Part shown: positions 14,986 to 21,184 of the stretch, in pieces | Layout of the letters: each line of letters begins with the position of its first letter | Position numbering within the stretch: the first letter of the stretch is position 1 | Source: Pseudomonadota bacterium | GTDB lineage: Bacteria > Pseudomonadota > Alphaproteobacteria > Sphingomonadales > Sphingomonadaceae | NCBI GenBank assembly: GCA_023390415.1 | Contig: JAEWCW010000078.1 | Coordinates: forward strand, 1-25,395 | Length of the DNA: 25,395 bases | Direction of reading: 5' to 3' | Position numbers and translations under genes: made by a program | Notes under the pieces: model-generated | Seen by the model: the letters and a program-made list of their open reading frames with translations, nothing else | Databases searched by the model: none | What the model was told of the DNA's origin: nothing

Positions 14986-15729
14986 TTAGCGCCGCCGCGC
15001 CGTCTCGAGCGGCTCCGCGGTCACCGGATAGCCGGCATCGTCGGGGATGACGACGAAAGCGCCGCCGTCGCGCTGCTCGACCCAGGGCGTGATCTTGCGC
15101 ACCGGATGGCGCGCTGCGTCGGCGCGCGCCTCCTCGATCGACCCGAAGCGGGCGAGCCGCTCCAGGTTGCGCCGGGTGGGGAAGATGGCGTGGGCGCGGC
15201 CCGCCTCGATCTCGGCAATGATCTCGGCCGCCGGCGCCCAAAAGGCGCGCACCGCCTCGTGCGGCGCGATTTCCGGCGCGGGCGCGTCGGCCGGCGCCTC
15301 GGCGATGTAGAAGAGGGTGTCGAAGCGCCTGGTCTCGCGGAAATTGGGGCACCAGCGCGCGAACGGAGTGAGCGCGTCCGGGACGATCGTCAGCGCGCTC
15401 TTGCGGATGAGGTCGGCGAAGGTCGCGCCGGCGTCCATCTCGGCCCGCAGCCCGTGGGCGGGGCCGTCGATCCCGATCGCGATCCCGGTCTCCTCGATCG
15501 TCTCGCGGATCGCCGCGATCTTCGCCGGGCCGTGCGCAGGATCGAGGCCGAGCGCCGCCGCCGCTTCGCTATCTTCGGGATCGATCCGGCCGCCCGGAAA
15601 GACCAGGGCCCCCGCAGCGAAGGCCATGTTCGCCGTCCGCTCGATCATCAGCAGTTCGGGCGCCCCGCGCGCCCGCGCCCGCATCAGGACCAGAGTCGCG
15701 GCGGGAATCGGTTCAGGGAGGTCCGGCAT
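14986..15729 (-). CDS. NUDIX hydrolase, NUDT19/CoA-pyrophosphatase-like
   Basis: A 247-residue NUDIX protein of the long NUDT19 type. The box is split by an insert: VFPGGRIDPED at 43-53, then AAIRETIEETGI at 72-83, with the catalytic R75-E76 and E79-E80 intact. The C-terminal half (TPFARWCPNFRETRRFDTLFYIAE) matches relatives that cleave CoA derivatives or other nucleotide diphosphates. The precise substrate is not evident. It is the first gene of a two-gene unit with the extensin-like gene, 60 bases from tRNA-Ala. Confidence 0.9.
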   Translation of the reverse strand: MPDLPEPIPAATLVLMRARARGAPELLMIERTANMAFAAGALVFPGGRIDPEDSEAAAALGLDPAHGPAKIAAIRETIEETGIAIGIDGPAHGLRAEMDAGATFADLIRKSALTIVPDALTPFARWCPNFRETRRFDTLFYIAEAPADAPAPEIAPHEAVRAFWAPAAEIIAEIEAGRAHAIFPTRRNLERLARFGSIEEARADAARHPVRKITPWVEQRDGGAFVVIPDDAGYPVTAEPLETARRR

Positions 15730-15789
15730 GAGCGCCTGCTAGCCGGTGCGGCGAGGCGCAGGAAGGTGCAAATCAGGCCTGGCGAAGGC

Positions 15790-15865
15790 TGGTGGAGCCG
15801 AGGGGAATCGAACCCCTGACCTCTGCAGTGCGATTGCAGCGCTCTCCCATCTGAGCTACGGCCCC
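15790..15865 (-). tRNA. tRNA-Ala (anticodon CGC)
   Basis: A 76-base cloverleaf with encoded CCA (complement of 15790-15792). The acceptor GGGGCCG pairs with CGGCTCC (one G-U), the D arm is GTAGCTCAGATGGGAGAGC, the anticodon stem CTGCA/TGCAG encloses ATCGCAC, so the anticodon is CGC, and the T arm is CAGGGGTTCGATTCCCCT. This is the isoacceptor reading GCG, a heavily used codon in this GC-rich genome. Confidence 0.96.
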
Positions 15866-15880
15866 GCGCCAAGGCACGCC

Positions 15881-15909
15881 CCCATAGCGGCCGCTTTCGG
15901 GCGATGCAA
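15881..15909 (-). promoter_or_regulatory. Putative tRNA-Ala promoter
   Basis: Minus strand TTGCAT (15909-15904), 17-base spacer, TATGGG (15886-15881), ending 15 bases upstream of the mature tRNA 5' end. Spacing is ideal; both hexamers are imperfect. Confidence 0.4.
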
Positions 15910-16012
15910 CGGCGGATGGCCGGCTTTCCTCCTTTTCGATCCGGTCGGGTTCCAGCCGCTTCCTTCGCGCGCGCGGCAGGGCTAGGTTGCGGATTGAAAC
16001 GAGGAGACGAAC

Positions 16013-16999
16013 ATGGCGCGCGCCTGGCATCTTAAATCGCGGCCCCAAGGGCTGCCCACCGCCGACAATTTCGAGCTCAAGGAGGTCTCCCAGCCCCCGC
16101 TCGAGGACGGCATGGTGCGCGTGCGCAACGACTGGCTTTCGGTCGACCCTTACATGCGCGGCCGGATGAACGACGTGAAATCCTATGTCCCGCCCTTCCA
16201 GGTCGGCGCGCCGATGGAGGGTGGCGCGGTCGGCACGGTCGTCGAATCGCGCTCGCCGCACCTCGCCGAGGGCGAGACCGTCTTCCACATGCTCGGCTGG
16301 CGCGACGAGGCGGTCGGCCCGGCCGCCGGCTTCAACAAGGTGCCGGCGCTCGGCGTGGAGCCCCAGCAATATCTCGCCAATCTCGGCCTCACCGGCGCCA
16401 CCGCTTATTTCGGGCTCCTACACGTCGCCCAGGCCAAGGAAGGCGACATTGTCTTCGTCTCGGCCGCGGCCGGCGCGGTCGGCTCGGCCGTCGTCCAGAT
16501 CGCCAAGGCGAAAGGCATGACCGTGATCGGCTCGGCCGGCGGCGCGGACAAGGTCGCCTGGGTCCGCGAGCTCGGTGCCGACGCGGCGATCGACTACAAG
16601 GCTGGACCGGTCCTCCCGCAGCTGATGGAGGCGGCGCCCAAGGGCATCGACGTCTATTTCGACAATGTCGGCGGCGAGCATCTCGATGCCGCCTTCGCCA
16701 CCGCCCGCCAGAATGCCCGCTTCGCTATCTGCGGCATGATCGACTCCTACAATGGCGGCGAGCCCCAGGCCTTCCGCTTCATCATGCGAGTCATCGCCGC
16801 GCGGATCATGGTGAAGGGCTTCATCTACACGGACTACCTGCCGCTGATGGGCGAATTCTACCGCGACATGGGCGGCTGGATCGCGAGCGGGCAGGTGACC
16901 GGCCGCGAGACGATCCGCGAGGGCCTCGACTCCACCGCCGACGCCTTCCTCGACCTCTTCCGCGGCGCCAACACCGGCAAGATGCTGGTGAAGCTCTGA
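16013..16999 (+). CDS. NADP-dependent oxidoreductase, medium-chain reductase family (CurA/leukotriene B4 dehydrogenase-like)
   Basis: A 328-residue zinc-free medium-chain reductase. The N-terminal GroES-like domain has LSVDPYMRGRMND, characteristic of the prostaglandin/leukotriene B4 reductase branch. The Rossmann domain carries AAAGAVGSAVVQIAKAKG at 151-168 for NADPH, then IDVYFDNVGGEHLDAAFA. The family reduces alpha,beta-unsaturated ketones and aldehydes and is often linked to detoxification of reactive carbonyls. Start supported by GAGGAGACGAAC before the ATG. It stands alone between tRNA-Ala and the convergent UdgX operon. Confidence 0.92.
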   Translation: MARAWHLKSRPQGLPTADNFELKEVSQPPLEDGMVRVRNDWLSVDPYMRGRMNDVKSYVPPFQVGAPMEGGAVGTVVESRSPHLAEGETVFHMLGWRDEAVGPAAGFNKVPALGVEPQQYLANLGLTGATAYFGLLHVAQAKEGDIVFVSAAAGAVGSAVVQIAKAKGMTVIGSAGGADKVAWVRELGADAAIDYKAGPVLPQLMEAAPKGIDVYFDNVGGEHLDAAFATARQNARFAICGMIDSYNGGEPQAFRFIMRVIAARIMVKGFIYTDYLPLMGEFYRDMGGWIASGQVTGRETIREGLDSTADAFLDLFRGANTGKMLVKL

Positions 17000-17004
17000 C
17001 TTCC

Positions 17005-17025
17005 CCCTCCCCTCGAGGGGGAGGG
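17005..17025. terminator. Hairpin between convergent genes
   Basis: CCCTCCCC and GGGG(G)AGGG fold around TCGA with one bulged G, located between the stops of the oxidoreductase (16999) and the UdgX fusion (17034). The C-run/G-run form is common between convergent genes in this group. No T-run is present. Confidence 0.45.
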
Positions 17026-17033
17026 CTTCAAGG

Positions 17034-18413
17034 TCAGGCGAAAGCCGCCGCCCGCTCCCCGATCACCCGCAGATCCTCCACGAACCGCGCATATTCCGCC
17101 TCCTTGTCGTCGCGGACGCGCAGCAGGAAGCTGGGGTGAACCGTCACCCAGGCCTCGCTGCCGTCCTCGAGCCGGTGGGCGCGGCCCCGCGAGGCGCCGA
17201 TCGCCATCGCCTTGCCGAACAGGGACCGTGCCGCGGTCGCGCCGAGGGCAACGGTCAACGGCGGCCGGATCAGCGCCCTTTCCTGCTCCAGCCACCAGCG
17301 GCACGCGGAAATCTCGCCGCCGTCGGGCTTGGCGTGGATCCGCCTCTTGCCGCGCTGCTCGAACTTGAAATGCTTGACCGCATTGGTGACGTAAGCCGCG
17401 CTTCTGTCGATCCCGGCCTCGCCGAGCGCCCGGTCGAACAATTGCCCGGCCGGCCCGACGAACGGCCGCCCCGCCAGATCCTCCTGGTCGCCCGGCTGCT
17501 CGCCGACGAACATGATCCTGGGCTCGAGCGGCCCCTCGCCGAACACGGTTTGCGAGGCGCATTTGTAGAGATGGCAGCGCGTGCAGTGCCGCGCCTCCTC
17601 GCGCAGCGCCGCCCAGGCGGGGCCGAGATTGCCGCCGATCTCCGTCCGTGACTTTGCGACCATTCCGGCCTCGCGCGCCTGCGCTCCTGCGATGAGCTCC
17701 CCCACCAACGCCGTCTCCGGCATGTTTTTCCAATATTTGCGCGGCATCTCCTTGGTCATGGCGCCGATCTTCAGCCGCGCCGGATTGAAGATCGAGGCAT
17801 AATAGGTCTTCCACACCGCCTCGACCGGATCTCCGCCCGGTGCGTCTGAGCGCGCGGCGCCGGGGCCGAAGCCGAGCGTGCCGCCGTCGAAATGGGCGCT
17901 GAGCTCCGGAGTCAGGATCGACCAGTCCATGTTGGCGAAGCGCCGCGCGAAGAAGGGCGCCGCCCGGCGCACGATATGATGCTCGGGCTCGAACCAGGCG
18001 ACGAAGCGCTCCGCCCCCGCCGCCTCGACCTCGCGGAAGCGGACGAAGGCATGCATCTTGTGCACGTCCCGCCGCACCGCCTTGGCCATCGCCTCGATCC
18101 GCCGGAGCAGAGGATCGGCGGCGTCATCGATCGCGCGAGGATTTTCGCGGATCCGCAGCAGCAGCGCGTAGAGCAAGGCGAAGCGCTCGAGATCGCTATG
18201 GCAGATCGCGACCTCGGCAAGTTCAAGGAATGCCCGAGGAACGGGGAAGGGCGCGGCAGCGGGCAGGGGCGGCGCCTCCGCGGCGAACAGGTCCCCAGCC
18301 TCGCCGACGCGCCACGCGATCTCGCTCGCCGGAACACCCGCACCCGCCAGCGCCCGCGCCGCCGACCGCCAGCCCTCGAAATCGTCCTCCGCGTCGAGGC
18401 GAACGCTCCGCAT
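17034..18413 (-). CDS. udgX: UdgX-type uracil-DNA glycosylase with N-terminal repair-associated domain (DUF4130)
   Basis: A 459-residue two-part protein. Residues 1-235 match the DUF4130 DNA-metabolism family (RRDVHKMHAFVRFREV, FVAWFEPEHHIVRRAAPFFARRFANMDWSI, YYASIFNPARLK). Residues 270-459 are a UdgX glycosylase: HCTRCHLYKCASQTVFGEG with cluster ligands C277 and C280, GEQPGDQED (304-312), and KRRIH (356-360), whose His360 corresponds to the residue that forms a covalent bond with the abasic sugar after uracil removal. H348 (TNAVKHFK) stands where family-4 enzymes have a cluster Cys, with C371 as the remaining ligand. The start codon shares one base with the stop of the radical SAM gene (TGATG), so the two are coupled. 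The N-terminal domain's function is unknown. Confidence 0.93.
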   Translation of the reverse strand: MRSVRLDAEDDFEGWRSAARALAGAGVPASEIAWRVGEAGDLFAAEAPPLPAAAPFPVPRAFLELAEVAICHSDLERFALLYALLLRIRENPRAIDDAADPLLRRIEAMAKAVRRDVHKMHAFVRFREVEAAGAERFVAWFEPEHHIVRRAAPFFARRFANMDWSILTPELSAHFDGGTLGFGPGAARSDAPGGDPVEAVWKTYYASIFNPARLKIGAMTKEMPRKYWKNMPETALVGELIAGAQAREAGMVAKSRTEIGGNLGPAWAALREEARHCTRCHLYKCASQTVFGEGPLEPRIMFVGEQPGDQEDLAGRPFVGPAGQLFDRALGEAGIDRSAAYVTNAVKHFKFEQRGKRRIHAKPDGGEISACRWWLEQERALIRPPLTVALGATAARSLFGKAMAIGASRGRAHRLEDGSEAWVTVHPSFLLRVRDDKEAEYARFVEDLRVIGERAAAFA

Positions 18414-19654
18414 CAGGCAAACAGCTCGAGCTGGCTCTCCCTCGGCCGGAGCTGTGCGGCGAGGTCGGCGCGGTCGGTGAGCAGGGTCGGGCGCCAGCCT
18501 TCGGCGATGACGAACGGCCGGATCTTTGCCACCGAGACCGTCAGGCGCGCCAGATCCTCCAGTCGCAGCCGCCGATGACGGCGCGAGGCGAGCAGTTTGT
18601 CGACCGCCTGCACACCCAGGCCGGGGATTCGCAGCAGCATCTCGCGCGGTGCGCGGTTGACGTCGACCGGGAAGCTCTCGCGATGCTTCAAGGCCCAGGC
18701 GAGCTTCGGATCGATGTCGAGCGGCAGCATGCCATCCGCCCCTGCCGCGTCGGCGACCTCGCCCGGAGCGAAGCCGTAGAAGCGCATCAGCCAGTCCGAT
18801 TGGTAGAGCCGGTGCTCGCGCATCAGAGGCGGGCGCTTCAGCGGCAGCACCGCGCTCGCGTCCGGAATCGGCGAGAAGGCCGAATAATAGACCCGGCGCA
18901 ATCGGAACCGGTCGTAGAGCGCCGCCGATCGCCCGATGATCTCGCCGTCCGAGGCGCTATCCGCGCCGACGATCATCTGCGTCGACTGGCCGCCCGGCGC
19001 GAAGGCGGGCGCCGAGCGGTAGCGCTTTCTGGCGTCCGCCCCGTCCTCGATCGCGCTCTTCATCTCCTTCATCGCGCCCTCGATCCGCGCCCCGTCCTTC
19101 TCCGGCGCCAGAGTCTTGAGGCCCCGCGCGGTCGGAAGCTCGACGTTGATCGAGACCCGGTCGGCATGGACCCCGGCGAGCCGCACCAGCTCCGGATCGG
19201 CGTCGGGGATTGTCTTCAGGTGGATATAGCCGCGGAAATCATGGTCCTCGCGCAGCGCCCGCGCGACCTCGACGATCTGCTCCATCGTATAGTCCGGCGA
19301 TCGGATGATCCCGGAGGAGAGAAACAGCCCCTCGATATAATTGCGCTTGTAGAAATCGAGCGTGAGCCGGACCACCTCGGCCGGCGTGAACCGCGCCCGC
19401 CGCACGTTCGAGCTCTTGCGGTTGATGCAATAATGGCAATCGAAGATGCAGCTGTTGGTCAGCAGGATCTTCAAAAGCGAGATGCAGCGCCCGTCCGGCG
19501 CATAGGCGTGGCAGATGCCCATGCCCTCGGTCGATCCCATGCCCGTGCCGCCGCGGCTGTCGCGTTTCGATGTGCCCGAAGAGGCGCAGGACGCGTCGTA
19601 CTTGGCGGCGTCGGCGAGGATGGCGAGCTTTTCGCGGAGGTCGAGCGCGGGCAT
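18413..19654 (-). CDS. Radical SAM protein linked to UdgX, putative DNA repair/modification
   Basis: A 413-residue protein of the radical SAM family (TIGR03916 type) that travels with DUF4130 and UdgX. The SAM cluster motif is CIFDCHYC (C69, C73, C76). Upstream cysteines C23, C48 and C57 (in ASCASSGTS and GICHAYAPDGRC) might ligate an additional cluster, which is inference. GLFLSSGIIRSPDYTMEQ and YIHLKTIPDAD fit the TIM-barrel core. Residues 331-358 (DVNRAPREMLLRIPGLGVQAVDKLL) form a helix-hairpin-helix, arguing for DNA contact. The reaction is unknown. The ATG at 19654 immediately follows the LexA-type box, and no longer in-frame start is plausible. First gene of the operon. Confidence 0.92.
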   Translation of the reverse strand: MPALDLREKLAILADAAKYDASCASSGTSKRDSRGGTGMGSTEGMGICHAYAPDGRCISLLKILLTNSCIFDCHYCINRKSSNVRRARFTPAEVVRLTLDFYKRNYIEGLFLSSGIIRSPDYTMEQIVEVARALREDHDFRGYIHLKTIPDADPELVRLAGVHADRVSINVELPTARGLKTLAPEKDGARIEGAMKEMKSAIEDGADARKRYRSAPAFAPGGQSTQMIVGADSASDGEIIGRSAALYDRFRLRRVYYSAFSPIPDASAVLPLKRPPLMREHRLYQSDWLMRFYGFAPGEVADAAGADGMLPLDIDPKLAWALKHRESFPVDVNRAPREMLLRIPGLGVQAVDKLLASRRHRRLRLEDLARLTVSVAKIRPFVIAEGWRPTLLTDRADLAAQLRPRESQLELFA

Positions 19655-19656
19655 GC

Positions 19657-19671
19657 GTTCTATTTATGTTC
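19657..19671 (-). promoter_or_regulatory. LexA (SOS) box of the radical SAM-UdgX operon
   Basis: Minus strand GAAC-ATAAATA-GAAC, a perfect alphaproteobacterial SOS box (GAAC-N7-GAAC, equivalent to GTTC-N7-GTTC). It overlaps the predicted -10 and ends two bases before the start codon, an ideal place for repression. Confidence 0.75.
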
Positions 19672-19689
19672 TCAGACACTTGCTGTCCA
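19662..19689 (-). promoter_or_regulatory. Predicted promoter of the radical SAM-UdgX operon, probably leaderless
   Basis: Minus strand TGGACA (19689-19684), 16-base spacer, ATAAAT (19667-19662), then seven bases to the ATG. The expected start point falls at or next to the A of the start codon, and no Shine-Dalgarno exists, so a leaderless transcript is predicted. Confidence 0.5.
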
Positions 19690-19704
19690 GACGCGGCGCG
19701 CTCT

Positions 19705-20148
19705 TCATTCCGGATCGGCGCAGCCGCGGCGAGTCTGGCCGTCCACCTCGAGCTGCGCCGTGAAGGCGTAGGCGTGGTCGGACACACCGTCGGAGCACGG
19801 GCCCGCGGTCAGCGTCAGCACGAAGGGCCGTCCGCGCAGACTCCCCGAATAGGTTTCGCTGCGCGCCCCGTTCGTCACCCGAGTCTCGATCACCCGCCCG
19901 AACTGGTCTTCGGGCACCATGTAGCGGACCGACGTCCCGGCGACCGTCCCGCCCCATGCGGGCGCGGTGCCGCTCAGCGCATAGCCGCTTGGCGACCAGG
20001 GATGGCTGTCCGGCACCGGTTCCAGCTCGTTCGCGGGCGCGGCGAGGACGGCGGGAGTCTCGGCCTGCCCCGCCTGATTGCCCGGCGGCGGGGAGGGCGC
20101 CCGCTCGCAGGCCGCGAGGAAGGCGAGGAGCGCGACCGCTGACCTCAT
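19705..20148 (-). CDS. COG3650-type lipoprotein, coupled to merR
   Basis: A 147-residue lipoprotein. The signal MRSAVALLAFLAAC has a lipobox with acylated Cys14, followed by a Pro/Ala-rich linker. The domain (about 55-145) shows the pattern of COG3650-like proteins: YALSGTAPAWGG, a central strand region YSGSLRGRPFVL, and GPCSDGVSDHAYAFTAQLEV ending in RRGCAD, where two cysteines probably bond. The function is undefined; relatives are envelope proteins. Its ATG overlaps the merR stop (ATGA), so it is co-translated with the metal regulator, which hints at an envelope role in the same metal response. Confidence 0.75.
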   Translation of the reverse strand: MRSAVALLAFLAACERAPSPPPGNQAGQAETPAVLAAPANELEPVPDSHPWSPSGYALSGTAPAWGGTVAGTSVRYMVPEDQFGRVIETRVTNGARSETYSGSLRGRPFVLTLTAGPCSDGVSDHAYAFTAQLEVDGQTRRGCADPE

Positions 20149-20543
20149 GCCGCCGCCTTACCTTCGAACGCCTCGAGGATCGGGCAGGGCCCCTTGCGCC
20201 CCGAGGCGCAGGCCGAACGCAAATGCTCCAGGGCGGCCCGCGCCTCCTCAAGCTCGGCGATTCGCGAATCGAGCGCCGCCAGCCGCTCGCCCGCGAGCGC
20301 ACGCACCCGTGCGCGATCCTCCGTCCGGTCGAGCGCCAGCAATTCGCCGATCTCCTCCAGCGTGAATCCGGCCGCCTGCGCACGGCGGATGAAGCGCAGC
20401 CGGCGCAGGTCCTCAGGCCCGTAGCGGCGCACCGATCCGGCCCGCGCCGGCACCGGCAGAAGACCGCGCCGTTGATAGTAGCGCACCGTCTCCACGCCGA
20501 CCCCCGCCGCAGCGCCGAGGCGCGCGATCGTCATGTCCCTCAT
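20145..20543 (-). CDS. MerR-family metal-responsive regulator
   Basis: A 132-residue MerR protein: helix-turn-helix at 4-25 (MTIARLGAAAGVGVETVRYYQRRGLL), wing to about residue 70, a long dimerisation helix (80-110), and a C-terminal metal loop ACASGRKGPCPIL with C112 and C120. The helix length and RKG-CP loop resemble mercury MerR, but the position of its first ligand (Cys82 of Tn501 MerR) is Arg77 here. The Cys-x7-Cys spacing is that of copper/gold CueR-type sensors. The metal is therefore uncertain: mercury, copper or another soft metal. Met4 (ATG at 20534) fits the family N terminus better and may be the true start. It faces the metallothionein gene across a mer-like operator. Confidence 0.88.
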   Translation of the reverse strand: MRDMTIARLGAAAGVGVETVRYYQRRGLLPVPARAGSVRRYGPEDLRRLRFIRRAQAAGFTLEEIGELLALDRTEDRARVRALAGERLAALDSRIAELEEARAALEHLRSACASGRKGPCPILEAFEGKAAA

Positions 20544-20548
20544 CCTGC

Positions 20549-20579
20549 TTGACTCCGTACCACGGTACGGAAGCTATGA
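20549..20579 (+). promoter_or_regulatory. mer-type promoter/operator driving the metallothionein gene
   Basis: TTGACT (20549-20554), a 19-base spacer carrying the perfect dyad CCGTACC-AC-GGTACGG (20555-20570), then CTATGA (20574-20579) as -10. A 19-base spacer with the dyad inside is the hallmark of MerR-activated promoters. As I recall it, the Tn501 mer promoter has the same TTGACTCCGTAC, N4, GTACGGAAG arrangement. It lies between merR (minus) and the metallothionein gene (plus) and can serve both. Confidence 0.85.
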
Positions 20580-20626
20580 GGTGAGTCGCGCGGGATCAAC
20601 CCGTGCTCAAAGATGGGAGACTGACG

Positions 20627-20719
20627 ATGACCGACACTAAGGCCGAAGCCGCCTGCACCTGCACCAGCCGCGGCGGCTGCCGCTGCAATTCCTGCGTCTG
20701 CAAGAATTGCGGCTGCTGA
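20627..20719 (+). CDS. Minimal metallothionein-like peptide, 30 residues with 8 cysteines
   Basis: The frame starts ATG ACC GAC ACT AAG and encodes 30 residues. Cysteines are at 10, 12, 18, 20, 23, 25, 28 and 30, making four CxC pairs (CTC, CRC, CVC, CGC), with no aromatic residue or histidine. This is the composition of a metal-thiolate cluster peptide. The spacing (CxC-x5-CxC-x2-CxC-x2-CxC) recalls the short fungal copper metallothioneins, not the 50-plus-residue bacterial SmtA/MymT types. GGGAGA stands six bases before the start, a MerR-type promoter lies upstream and a hairpin follows the stop. Cytosolic chelation of a soft metal is inferred. I do not recognise a named family. Confidence 0.85.
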   Translation: MTDTKAEAACTCTSRGGCRCNSCVCKNCGC

Positions 20720-20726
20720 ACGAGAA

Positions 20727-20756
20727 GGGCCGCGCCGGCATCCCCCCGCGCGGCCC
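20727..20756 (+). terminator. Hairpin after the metallothionein gene
   Basis: GGGCCGCGC and GCGCGGCCC form a perfect 9-bp stem with a 12-base loop, beginning eight bases after the stop. The following ATCCTTCATT is only weakly T-rich. It also lies just beyond the stop of the opposing MmcQ gene. Confidence 0.65.
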
Positions 20757-20761
20757 ATCCT

Positions 20762-21109
20762 TCATTCGGGATCGGGGATCCCGGCGCCCAGTTTCTTCGG
20801 CGCGACCGCGCGGTAGCTCTCGGCGATCCAGCGCTTAAGCAGATAGAGGTCAGGCTCATCGTCGGCGCCGAACCGGCAGGTGATCCAGCCCGATCGGCCG
20901 AGGCCGTAGCCCGCCGGCTCCGCGAACTCGAACGTCTCCGCAAAGTCGCGGCTCGCCGGCAGCTTCACGGTGATTCCCAGCCCATCCTCGTGGGTGAGCC
21001 AGCAGAAGGTCTTGCCCCGCACCTTCAGCGCGCAATGCCCCCAGGGGAAATCCTCCACCGTCTCGGGGAGCGACAGGCCGTAGCCGCGAAGGGTCTCGAA
21101 CGCGTCCAT
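20762..21109 (-). CDS. MmcQ/YjbR family protein
   Basis: A 115-residue protein of the MmcQ/YjbR fold: LRGYGLSLPETVEDFPWGHCALKVRGKTFCWL at the N terminus, ITVKLP centrally, and the C-terminal SGWITCRFG followed by LYLLKRWIAESYRAVAPKKL. The fold has been described as DNA-binding-like (double wing) but the physiological role is unknown. The ATG at 21109 is preferred; a GTG at 21124 would add five residues. Confidence 0.88.
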   Translation of the reverse strand: MDAFETLRGYGLSLPETVEDFPWGHCALKVRGKTFCWLTHEDGLGITVKLPASRDFAETFEFAEPAGYGLGRSGWITCRFGADDEPDLYLLKRWIAESYRAVAPKKLGAGIPDPE

Positions 21110-21123
21110 TGCGGGACAATGCA

Positions 21124-21161
21124 CGAAAAAACCGGCGCCCGCGATGGCCGCGGACGCCGGT
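21124..21161 (-). terminator. Rho-independent terminator of ctrA
   Basis: On the minus strand ACCGGCG and CGCCGGT, extended by five inner pairs past one mismatch, form a 31-base hairpin (21161-21131) followed by six T residues. It begins 24 bases after the ctrA stop. Confidence 0.85.
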
Positions 21162-21184
21162 CATTATCTCGCCAGGTGGGCAGG

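Noticed and set aside
18230..19771. A 513-codon plus-strand open frame opposite the radical SAM gene
   Set aside because: Arg/Asp/Pro-rich shadow translation with no family match; the minus-strand gene has diagnostic motifs.
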